Origin: an uncultured Blautia sp.
Lineage (GTDB): Bacteria; Bacillota; Clostridia; Lachnospirales; Lachnospiraceae
Direction: 5' to 3'
Length of the DNA stretch: 21,212 nt
Assembly (NCBI GenBank): GCA_900543715.1
Contig: UQSX01000048.1
Span: forward strand, 1-21,212
In this document: one piece after another, positions 8,447 through 14,280 of the stretch
Position numbering within the stretch: the first letter of the stretch is position 1
How the letters are laid out: the number at the start of each line of letters is the position of its first letter
Made by a program: the position numbers and the translations under genes
Notes under the pieces: model-generated
What the model was told of the DNA's origin: nothing
The model's database searches: none
Seen by the model: the letters and a program-made list of their open reading frames with translations, nothing else

Positions 8447-8519
8447 AAAGAAAGAGATTATTCCGTAAAGATCCGGGGCTCTATAAAAGCCTAGATTTTA
8501 CAAGATAATCTCTTTCTTT
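8447..8519 (+). terminator. Terminator-like structure downstream of the transposase
   Basis: A perfect 15-bp stem (AAAGAAAGAGATTAT at 8447-8461 with its complement at 8505-8519) is followed by further T residues. The 43-nt loop can form an inner GTAAA/TTTAC stem. It probably ends the transposase message and shields the element's right side. Confidence 0.65.
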
Positions 8520-8526
8520 TTCATAA

Positions 8527-8560
8527 GAGGGCCAAAATCGGCATTAGCCGATGGCCCCTT
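8527..8560. repeat. Right terminal inverted repeat and subterminal hairpin of the insertion sequence
   Basis: Read inward on the minus strand from 8558 this is GGGGCCATCGG, partner of the left end at 6486. The segment also folds on itself: GGGCCA (8529-8534) with TGGCCC (8552-8557), around an inner TCGGC/GCCGA stem. Self-folding ends of this kind are present on both sides. Confidence 0.55.
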
Positions 8561-8835
8561 AGTTTACCAGTAGAAACCTTTAGGTACATACTGCTATATT
8601 TTGTTCGTAATTATATGTCACAGGCAGAAGGCTATGCCTTAAAATACATAGCCCCCTGGTACAAGTTCCTCCTATCTTTAGAAAATAGTAAGTATCTTCT
8701 CTTCTTTATATCTGCTATACTATATCCAGAAATTCTCCGTTTTCTCGCCTTTTATTCCGGGAAAATGAAGCCCGGATTGACTTCCGGAAAAACTATAGAA
8801 AGGGGATGCCCGCATATACAAGGGTATTGAATGTT

Positions 8836-10134
8836 ATGGACTATACGATCACAGAGCTTTTATGGCTGCTTCTGATCTATTCTTTTCTGGGATGGATCAT
8901 TGAGACAGTAGTAGGTACAGTAAAAAACCGAAGATTTATAAACAGAGGATTCTCAACAGGTCCTTTCTGTCTTGTCTATGGAATCGCCGCAGTTCTTATG
9001 ACCCTGACTACCGGAGATCTGCTGGATAATACATTCTTTCTTCTTATAGGCTGCGGTATTCTGGCTACCATGGTGGAATGGCTCACCGGAAAACTGCTGG
9101 AACGGCTGAACAGTCATAAGTGGTGGGATTATTCAGGTAAGAAATGGAATTATGACGGTTATATCTGCCTGCAGTACAGTATTCTGTGGGCGGTACTGGG
9201 GCTTCTCAGCATGCGGTATGGAAACCGGTTTCTCCTTTTGGCATATCGGCTGATCCCGGATTTTTTCGCCCAGCTGCTGGTTTGGATATGTGGGATCGCT
9301 GCCTTTCTGGACATTCTCCTCTCTCTGGCCGCAGTCTTTCATATTAAAAACGAGATTCCAGGAGCAGCCCGTGTAAGGCACAAGATTTCTGTTTTTACAA
9401 ACAAGTTCGGAGCTTCTATTGTGGGCCACGTAGAACGCCGCATGGCAAAGGCTTATCCCGTAATCATGGAAAGAGCCGAGGAAATCCGCAGGGAAGGGAA
9501 ATTCGCCGAAGGGTGTGGTTTCTACAAACTCTTCTGGCTGTTTTTCATTGCCTGTATCCTGGGAGATTTTGTAGAAACCATTTTCTGCCGGATCACTGCC
9601 GGGGTCTGGATGAGCAGGAGCAGTCTGGTCTGGGGACCTTTCAGCATTGTATGGGGATTTGCCATTGTATTTGCCACCGTACTCCTGTATAAAGACAAAG
9701 AGAAGCCGGACCGGTATCTCTTTTTCGTAGGCACCTTTCTTGGAGGGGCCTATGAATATGTGTGCAGCGTACTCTCCGAGATTGTCTTCGGAAAGGTATT
9801 CTGGGACTACAGCGATATCCCCTTTAACCTGGACGGAAGGGTCAACCTTCTGTATTGCTTTTTCTGGGGCATTGCCGCAGTTATCTGGATCAAATGGCTG
9901 TATCCGCCGCTGTCTGCCTGCATAGAAAAAATCCCCAATTTATGGGGATATGTCCTTACATGGGTCCTGGCTGCATTCATGGCAGTCAATATGCTGGTCT
10001 CCGTCGTCGCTCTGATCCGTTATGACCAGAGGGACGGGGGACCTGCTGCCGAAAGCGGATGGGAAAAGGTCATAGACCAGCACTTTGACGATGAACGGAT
10101 GGAAAAAATCTATCCTAATGCAAAATCCATATAG
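8836..10134 (+). CDS. CmpB-like (DUF1113) multi-pass membrane protein, two tandem domains
   Basis: A 432-aa integral membrane protein of the family catalogued as 'putative ABC transporter permease' (ABC_trans_CmpB); its function is not established. The start at 8836 (MDYTITELL) begins just before the first membrane segment. The frame extends to 8806, but AAAGGGG abuts that ATG with no spacing. The family motif appears twice. Copy one, about residues 8-150: LLIYSFLGWIIE, then RGFSTGPFCLVYG. Copy two, about 225-380: LFWLFFIACILGDFVETIF, then WGPFSIVWG. Each ends with an aromatic stretch of the W-DYS type before N-DG or N-LDGR. This suggests internal duplication, with copy two diverged (Gly-Trp changed to Gly-Asp in the first motif). 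No ABC ATPase lies beside it. It ends 5 bp from the convergent kinase-like gene. Confidence 0.8.
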   Translation: MDYTITELLWLLLIYSFLGWIIETVVGTVKNRRFINRGFSTGPFCLVYGIAAVLMTLTTGDLLDNTFFLLIGCGILATMVEWLTGKLLERLNSHKWWDYSGKKWNYDGYICLQYSILWAVLGLLSMRYGNRFLLLAYRLIPDFFAQLLVWICGIAAFLDILLSLAAVFHIKNEIPGAARVRHKISVFTNKFGASIVGHVERRMAKAYPVIMERAEEIRREGKFAEGCGFYKLFWLFFIACILGDFVETIFCRITAGVWMSRSSLVWGPFSIVWGFAIVFATVLLYKDKEKPDRYLFFVGTFLGGAYEYVCSVLSEIVFGKVFWDYSDIPFNLDGRVNLLYCFFWGIAAVIWIKWLYPPLSACIEKIPNLWGYVLTWVLAAFMAVNMLVSVVALIRYDQRDGGPAAESGWEKVIDQHFDDERMEKIYPNAKSI

Positions 10135-10139
10135 CTGTT

Positions 10140-10751
10140 TTAGTTTTCAAAAAGTTTTGCAAGTGCAGGTACCATCTCTTTGATGACCATATGGGAAATA
10201 TTGATGCACATATCAAAATTCAGCTTATCGCCCCACTTATGGCCGGTATAGAATTCGTAGTATTTCGCCCGTTTTTTATCGATGCCAAGAATATGCTGCT
10301 TTAATTCCTTATCGGTCATTTTCTCCTCCTGGGAGGCTTTTTCCCGGCACCTTGTCATCTTGCTTTCCATATCTGCGTAGACAAAGATCCGGAAAGGCTT
10401 CTGATCCCGCAGGATATAATCTCCGCAGCGTCCTACGATGACACAGTCTGATTTCATGGCCATTTCCTGGATGATCCTGGACTGCTCCTGGTAGATGGTC
10501 ATGGTCAGATCGAAAACAGGACTGGCTGCAGGGTAAAAACTCCGCCCAATATGAATGGGAAAAGAGAAGTGGGGCTGATGTTCCACCACAGGCTGGACAT
10601 AATGCTCCGACATCTCTGTTCTTCTGGCGATCTCACTGATGATTTCCTGATCATAGTAAGCAAATCCCAGCTTTTCTGACAGTCTCCTGCCAAGTTCACG
10701 GCCTCCGCTTCCAAACTCACGGCCAATGGTAATGATTTTATTCATGGTCAT
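10140..10751 (-). CDS. Cytidylate kinase-like P-loop protein (AAA_26 family)
   Basis: A 203-aa P-loop NTPase of the cytidylate-kinase-like group common in Clostridia; true substrate unknown. The phosphate-binding loop is near the start, GREFGSGGRELG at about residues 10-21, and YYDQEIISEIA follows, as in other members. VIVGRCGDYIL at about 105-115 resembles the second kinase motif. Two starts are possible. ATG at 10751 overlaps the MATE stop as ATGA. ATG at 10745 gives the usual MNKIITIGREF start and has better spacing to the AGGAAGGG ribosome site. The overlap implies translational coupling to the exporter upstream, a pairing I cannot explain biochemically. It is not the housekeeping Cmk, which lacks this REFGSGG-type N-terminus. 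Confidence 0.85.
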   Translation of the reverse strand: MTMNKIITIGREFGSGGRELGRRLSEKLGFAYYDQEIISEIARRTEMSEHYVQPVVEHQPHFSFPIHIGRSFYPAASPVFDLTMTIYQEQSRIIQEMAMKSDCVIVGRCGDYILRDQKPFRIFVYADMESKMTRCREKASQEEKMTDKELKQHILGIDKKRAKYYEFYTGHKWGDKLNFDMCINISHMVIKEMVPALAKLFEN

Positions 10752-12085
10752 CCCTTCCTTTCTGTACTCAGTTGTTTTGTATATTTTATCATTTCACTGA
10801 CAACAAAAACAGCCACAACTAATTCGGTGATCGGCATTGCAAACCAGATGATGTTTCCGCCCAATACTGCCGGCAGAAGGCAGATCAGGATTCCGCTGAT
10901 CACCAGTCCTCTGGCTACAGAAGCGATAAATGCGATCTTCGGCTTCATCAGAGCCTGGAAGTAGTAGGTGGAAAACACATTTAACGGCAGGAGCAGGAAA
11001 GAAATCCCGTAACACCGGATAATGGCGGGCGCAATGGCAAGCACATCTTCGGTAGGCGCCATAAACAGCCGGATAAAAGCGTTAGGGATCAGCATGCTCA
11101 GGGCTGTCCACAGGATGCTGAAAAAGGCAACAGTTCCCAGAGCATATTTCAATGTCTCGCGTATCCGGTCTCCCAGTCCGGCTCCATAATTGGTGGAAAT
11201 AATCGGCTGAGAAGCCTGTCCCACGCTGTAGGCACAGCACTGAACAAAGGTGCTGATATTAACGATCACTCCGTAGACTGCCAGGGCGTTTGTTCCCAGA
11301 TAGATCATAATCTGTCTGTTGAACAGAATGGTCAGGATGCCCATGGCCACATCGATGAAAAAGGTAGAAAATCCAGTGACCGTAATTTCTTTCAGTTTTC
11401 TAAAAAGCCCTTCCGGTTTTACCAGCCGAAGGGTATTTTTCTTCATAAAGAAATGAGACAGCATAGCCAGGAAGCTGATGGCAGAACCGATAGCAGTAGC
11501 CAGTCCTGCTCCATATGCCCCCATATCGCAGACAAATACAAAGAAATAGTCTCCGAAAATATTGAAGATTCCCCCAGCCAGAACTGCACCTGTGGCCAGA
11601 GCCGGGTTCTTGTCATTTCTCAGATAAGCTGCCAGCATCTGGTTAAACAGGAAAAAGGGAATGGCAAATTTAATAGGCGCCACGTACTCCCTTGCCAGGG
11701 TCAGAGTATTATCCTGAGCACCAAAGAAAACCAGAAGCTGTTTATCAAAAAAGATGATCAGCAGCCAGACGATTCCGGCCAGTATAACAGAGCCAATCAC
11801 CGAAGCGGTAAAATACTGGTTGGACTTCCGGATATCACCGTCCGCCTTTCCTCTGATAGTGCTGAAAAGAACAGAGCCTCCGATTCCCATCAGAAGTCCC
11901 AGGCTGTAGATGATATTCCACACCGGCGCAACTACCGCCAAAGCTGCGGAGCCTTCCGGCCCGTGGTACTGTCCCACCATAGCCATATCCACTATGGAAT
12001 AGATGGACGTGATCAGTGCGCTTCCAAAAGCCGCAGACAAGTACTTAAAATACAGGGTTTTAATCTTGCCGTTTAAAAAATCCAT
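10748..12085 (-). CDS. MATE family multidrug efflux transporter (MepA-like)
   Basis: A 445-aa, 12-segment inner-membrane exporter that drives out cationic compounds using a sodium or proton gradient. The start at 12085 (MDFLNGKIKTLYFKYL) is set by GGAGG 8 nt upstream. The longer frame from a TTG at 12100 would translate the ribosome site itself. Seen: SIVDMAMVGQYHGPEG near the N-terminus, where MATE proteins carry their D-x-x-x-(V/I)-G signature, and a matching repeat in the second half (FNRQIMIYLGTNALAVYGV). Fold and length are typical of the MepA/DinF branch. Its own promoter (12337-12365) and a structured leader with a terminator (12186-12330) precede it, so it is probably controlled by premature termination. 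The kinase-like gene follows with an ATGA overlap. Confidence 0.88.
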   Translation of the reverse strand: MDFLNGKIKTLYFKYLSAAFGSALITSIYSIVDMAMVGQYHGPEGSAALAVVAPVWNIIYSLGLLMGIGGSVLFSTIRGKADGDIRKSNQYFTASVIGSVILAGIVWLLIIFFDKQLLVFFGAQDNTLTLAREYVAPIKFAIPFFLFNQMLAAYLRNDKNPALATGAVLAGGIFNIFGDYFFVFVCDMGAYGAGLATAIGSAISFLAMLSHFFMKKNTLRLVKPEGLFRKLKEITVTGFSTFFIDVAMGILTILFNRQIMIYLGTNALAVYGVIVNISTFVQCCAYSVGQASQPIISTNYGAGLGDRIRETLKYALGTVAFFSILWTALSMLIPNAFIRLFMAPTEDVLAIAPAIIRCYGISFLLLPLNVFSTYYFQALMKPKIAFIASVARGLVISGILICLLPAVLGGNIIWFAMPITELVVAVFVVSEMIKYTKQLSTERKG

Positions 12086-12184
12086 TTTCTTTTCCTCCAA
12101 TCGTTTCTAGTGCAGAAGAACCCGAAAGCCCTGCTAGTCTGTTTCCCTGCCCCAAAGGGCCACAAGGTCTTTCAAAAACCGCTG

Positions 12185-12232
12185 AAAAAAGCCGGATAAG
12201 GAATAAGCATCTCAGCTTATCTCTTATCCGGC
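12185..12232 (-). terminator. Intrinsic terminator (attenuator) in the MATE leader
   Basis: A perfect 10-bp outer stem (GCCGGATAAG at 12191-12200 with CTTATCCGGC at 12223-12232) and an inner 6-bp stem (ATAAGC/GCTTAT) are followed on the minus strand by six U residues (12185-12190). It lies about 100 nt before the MATE start and after the gene's own promoter, so it must be overcome for expression. Confidence 0.85.
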
Positions 12233-12330
12233 CTGTCATTTCTCCTGAACGACTTGCCCTCCGAGGAACAGATATCTCAACCAGCCTCTTATCCAGCCGG
12301 CCTTTTTTACAGCCGACCCTCCGAGTAACT
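12186..12330 (-). promoter_or_regulatory. Structured leader of the MATE gene, candidate riboswitch (guanidine-IV/mepA class possible)
   Basis: The transcript predicted from the promoter at 12337-12365 begins near 12330. Before the MATE start it contains a motif set occurring twice: CTCGGAGGG (minus strand; 12317-12325 and 12257-12265), GGATAAGAG (12286-12294 and 12221-12229) and TGAGAT (12274-12279 and 12209-12214). The last two pairs are both offset by exactly 65 nt. The second copy ends in an intrinsic terminator. Its 5' arm GGATAAG also occurs in the first copy, which could therefore pair with the terminator's 3' arm and act as antiterminator. The guanidine-IV class, found as the 'mepA motif', is known upstream of MATE genes in Clostridia. 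I assign it from this context and could not match its consensus from memory. Confidence 0.55.
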
Positions 12331-12336
12331 GCCTGT

Positions 12337-12365
12337 AGTCTAGCACACCTGTCTGCGATTGTCAA
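12337..12365 (-). promoter_or_regulatory. Sigma-A promoter for the MATE gene
   Basis: TTGACA (plus positions 12360-12365, read on the minus strand), a 17-nt spacer and TAGACT (12337-12342). The -35 box contains the TGA stop of the upstream darG gene. A start of transcription near 12330 places the whole duplicated leader inside the message. Confidence 0.8.
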
Positions 12366-13357
12366 TTCTGTATGAGTCCGGTTGTTTCCAGATACCTAAT
12401 GTATCTTTTTATCTCATTCTCTGAAAAGCGAATTGCCTTATCCTCAGACCACGCTTTAAAATTCTGAATGATCTGACTCTCACTCTGTCCCGATTCAGAC
12501 CGAGCAAGAAACAATACTGTCGAAATTCCTTCCAGATCATGGTCACTCTCAATCTGGTTTACATACTGTACAGCCTGTGCCACTGCTGGAAGCAGCCGCT
12601 CCAGAGTTTTATCTGTTTTCTCACTGCATATGGTCTTATATACCATCTGATACGTCATTTCTGTATCTTTAATTCCATAAAACTTCTGATATGCGCCTAT
12701 ATCACGCCCTACAATATCTATCGCATGCGCATAGGGCCCATATTTATGCTTCTGGAAAGAAAAATACGGCTCATCCGCAAATATATTCATAAAATAAGCC
12801 GCCTTTTGAAGCCGCAGCTTTGTATGCTTCTTCAGCCCTATCTTCAATTTCATGATAATCAAACTGGAAGCAGAAAGTTTCGGAGCATTCTTCGGCTTCT
12901 GTACATAATTGCCGCCTGGCTCATAAATTTGAAAGGTATATTTTTCATCAGCCTTTTCCAGTTTTTCTTCAATCAGCCGTTTTACCACGGGCCATTGAAG
13001 TCCTCCGTTTCCGCATCCCAGCGGCGGAATTGCAATCGACTTGACCTGCAGATCAGGAAGCACTCTCAAAAACTCATCTAAACCCGTCTCTATATAACTC
13101 AGTTTGGATTTTTCTCTCCATCTATCTTTTGTAGGAAAGTTTATAATTGTAATTCCATCCTCAACAAACACGTGTAAAGTTCCTGGACGCAAACTGCCAT
13201 TTCTGCATGCTTTTACATAGGACTTATTATTTTCGGGAAATTTCATCTTAAACTGATAAGCGATTCCTTTTCCCATATACCCTTCGCAGTTGACCGTGTT
13301 AATTAAACACTCTGCTCCAGATGCAAACATATCTCCTGTTTCATATTTAATCAACAC
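12362..13357 (-). CDS. darG: DarG macrodomain antitoxin, DNA ADP-ribosyl hydrolase
   Basis: A protein of about 331 aa that removes ADP-ribose from DNA thymidines and binds the toxin DarT. The N-terminal macrodomain (about 1-155) carries LINTVNCEGYMGKGIA, NFPTK followed by DRWR (the Lys corresponding to the catalytic Lys80 of Thermus DarG, by my alignment) and PPLGCGNGGLQW. The C-terminal domain (about 165-331, with KLRLQKAAYFMNIFA and KYGPYAHAID) is the usual DarG extension, which blocks DarT directly. Start choice: the frame opens with GTG at 13363, but GGGAGG overlaps it. GTG at 13357 or TTG at 13354 is properly spaced and gives the conserved M-I-K-Y-x-x-G-D start. It follows darT by about 13 nt, as a typical operon. 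Relatively AT-rich with many rare-looking codons, suggesting acquisition. Confidence 0.9.
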   Translation of the reverse strand: MLIKYETGDMFASGAECLINTVNCEGYMGKGIAYQFKMKFPENNKSYVKACRNGSLRPGTLHVFVEDGITIINFPTKDRWREKSKLSYIETGLDEFLRVLPDLQVKSIAIPPLGCGNGGLQWPVVKRLIEEKLEKADEKYTFQIYEPGGNYVQKPKNAPKLSASSLIIMKLKIGLKKHTKLRLQKAAYFMNIFADEPYFSFQKHKYGPYAHAIDIVGRDIGAYQKFYGIKDTEMTYQMVYKTICSEKTDKTLERLLPAVAQAVQYVNQIESDHDLEGISTVLFLARSESGQSESQIIQNFKAWSEDKAIRFSENEIKRYIRYLETTGLIQN

Positions 13358-13370
13358 AATCACCTCCCTG

Positions 13371-13964
13371 TCAGAACCACTGGGGCATTACATTGACAAA
13401 TGGCGGTGGAAACTCTACCCCATATATGTGCAAAGTATTTTCTACAAATTCCTTTGATTGTTCTGAAGGAACATAAAAGCACAAAAAACAATCTACCGGA
13501 ATTACTTTTGCACTCAAGCATTCTGCCATTTTGGTCTGCTTTGAAACTTGATCGCTTAATCCCACCTTTGCCATAGTATCCCAATCAATCCGCTTAAATC
13601 CTTCTTCGTAATCATATAACTGGCAGTTTTCCAATGACAGGGGATGTTTTGGAAGTATTTTAAAGTTATTTCTTCTTGCCAATTCCCTGCTGATGCAAAT
13701 ATACATCATTTCATCATTTGCGTGCTGCTTTTTCACCGCCAGATCAAATGCAGTATAGGGATGAAAATGAAATGGAATATATTCATCCAACCCCAAACGT
13801 TCTCGTTTCACAATAATCTCCGGATTTGCTATATCTTCAAATATTACTGTATTTTCCTGAAGGACTTTTCTCGGAACTAATCCAAAGCGGATAATTGATT
13901 CGAGATTTTTCAATTCAGTCAGATGATATAGCAGCTTTCCTGATTTTACATTCTCTAATCCCAT
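13371..13964 (-). CDS. darT: DarT ssDNA thymidine ADP-ribosyltransferase toxin (DUF4433)
   Basis: A 197-aa toxin that uses NAD+ to ADP-ribosylate thymidine in single-stranded DNA, stalling replication and conferring phage defence by abortive infection. Seen: the NAD-binding N-terminus YHLTELKNLESIIRFGL with His14, the region KRERLGLDEYIPFHFHPYTA where DarT has a conserved Arg and aromatic residues, and KMAECLSAKV with Glu148, corresponding to the catalytic Glu of the ARTT loop (family MAEFLV motif). The start at 13964 has GGGAG 9 nt upstream. Length is normal and no damage is visible, so the toxin is probably active and restrained by the DarG encoded just after it. Subfamily (DarT1 or DarT2) and target motif cannot be decided by eye, though the macrodomain-type DarG favours the DarT2-like thymidine enzymes. 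Confidence 0.9.
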   Translation of the reverse strand: MGLENVKSGKLLYHLTELKNLESIIRFGLVPRKVLQENTVIFEDIANPEIIVKRERLGLDEYIPFHFHPYTAFDLAVKKQHANDEMMYICISRELARRNNFKILPKHPLSLENCQLYDYEEGFKRIDWDTMAKVGLSDQVSKQTKMAECLSAKVIPVDCFLCFYVPSEQSKEFVENTLHIYGVEFPPPFVNVMPQWF

Positions 13965-14010
13965 TCAACTTTTCTCCCTAAAATATATCATATTTCCGCA
14001 GTTAATAAAT

Positions 14011-14157
14011 CTAATTCTGGTTCTCCCAGTCTATTTCTTCATGAGATACTGTTCCATTCTCAGCTCTGTCCTTACGTCCTTCACGTATTGCTTCTATTTC
14101 CTCCGATTCAGGGTTCACTTCCGGAACCCGCAGTCTGCAGCCTTCTTCTATCTTCAT
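14011..14157 (-). CDS. Small antitoxin-like protein, 48 aa, unrecognised
   Basis: An ATG-initiated 48-codon frame preceded by GGGGG at about 9 nt and by a possible -10 box TATAAT (plus 14186-14191). The sequence is charged and clearly non-random: a short N-terminus, then PESEEIEAIREGRKDRAENG and TVSHEEIDW. The pattern 'E-x-x-A-I-x-x-G-x-x-x-x-x-x-G-x-x-V-S-x-E-(D/E)' resembles the C-terminal tail of RelB, ribbon-helix-helix or AbrB-type antitoxins. The DNA-binding part that would usually precede it is missing or reduced. It ends 46 nt before darT on the same strand, so it may be an extra leader gene of the darTG operon or the remains of another toxin-antitoxin pair. No function is claimed. 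Confidence 0.45.
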   Translation of the reverse strand: MKIEEGCRLRVPEVNPESEEIEAIREGRKDRAENGTVSHEEIDWENQN

Positions 14158-14185
14158 AGGCCACGCCCCCTATAAATATAATAGT

Positions 14186-14191
14186 ATTATA
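14186..14191 (-). promoter_or_regulatory. Possible -10 box for the small ORF and darTG operon
   Basis: TATAAT on the minus strand, with TAGATA 17 nt further upstream as a poor -35. It lies about 29 nt before the 48-aa ORF. The flanks are AT-rich. A transcript from here would cover the small ORF, darT and darG. Confidence 0.4.
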
Positions 14192-14280
14192 CTCTATCAA
14201 CCTGCAGATATCTATACAATATTTTCAAATAGCCCTTCAAAAGCTTCTTCCTGTGTCATTGAAGATGTTCATTCAGCATA

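Larger units (their letters stand above)
6486..8558 (+). mobile_element. IS1182-family insertion sequence
   Basis: A single transposase gene flanked by imperfect inverted ends. The left end starts GGGGCTATCGG at 6486 and the right end, read inward on the minus strand, starts GGGGCCATCGG at 8558. After a few mismatches both ends share GGCCC about 20 nt further in. That gives an element of about 2.07 kb. No clear target duplication is visible outside these points, so the exact ends remain provisional. It separates the glycan locus from the CmpB/MATE region, without an obvious interrupted gene on either side. Confidence 0.7.
8385..8835. other. Right end of the insertion sequence and non-coding leader of the CmpB gene
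   Basis: Positions 8385-8558 are the 3' part of the element, with two hairpins (8447-8519 and 8527-8560). From 8559 to 8835 I see no gene: the frame at 8615-8830 has no ribosome site and no recognisable family. TTGACT at about 8778 and TATAGA near 8795 resemble promoter boxes but stand too close together to be one promoter. Confidence 0.45.

Noticed and set aside
8615..8830. 71-aa open frame downstream of the insertion sequence
   Set aside because: No ribosome site, no recognisable motif, and it overlaps the leader of the CmpB gene.
12060..12365. 101-aa open frame on the minus strand between darG and the MATE gene
   Set aside because: It lies exactly over the promoter, duplicated leader and terminator, has low-complexity Arg-rich content and no family resemblance. 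The regulatory reading explains the sequence better.
14207..14254. 15-codon minus-strand frame MTQEEAFEGLFENIV
   Set aside because: Looks protein-like, and a purine-rich stretch precedes it, but it is too short to judge. It could be a scrap of another toxin-antitoxin gene.
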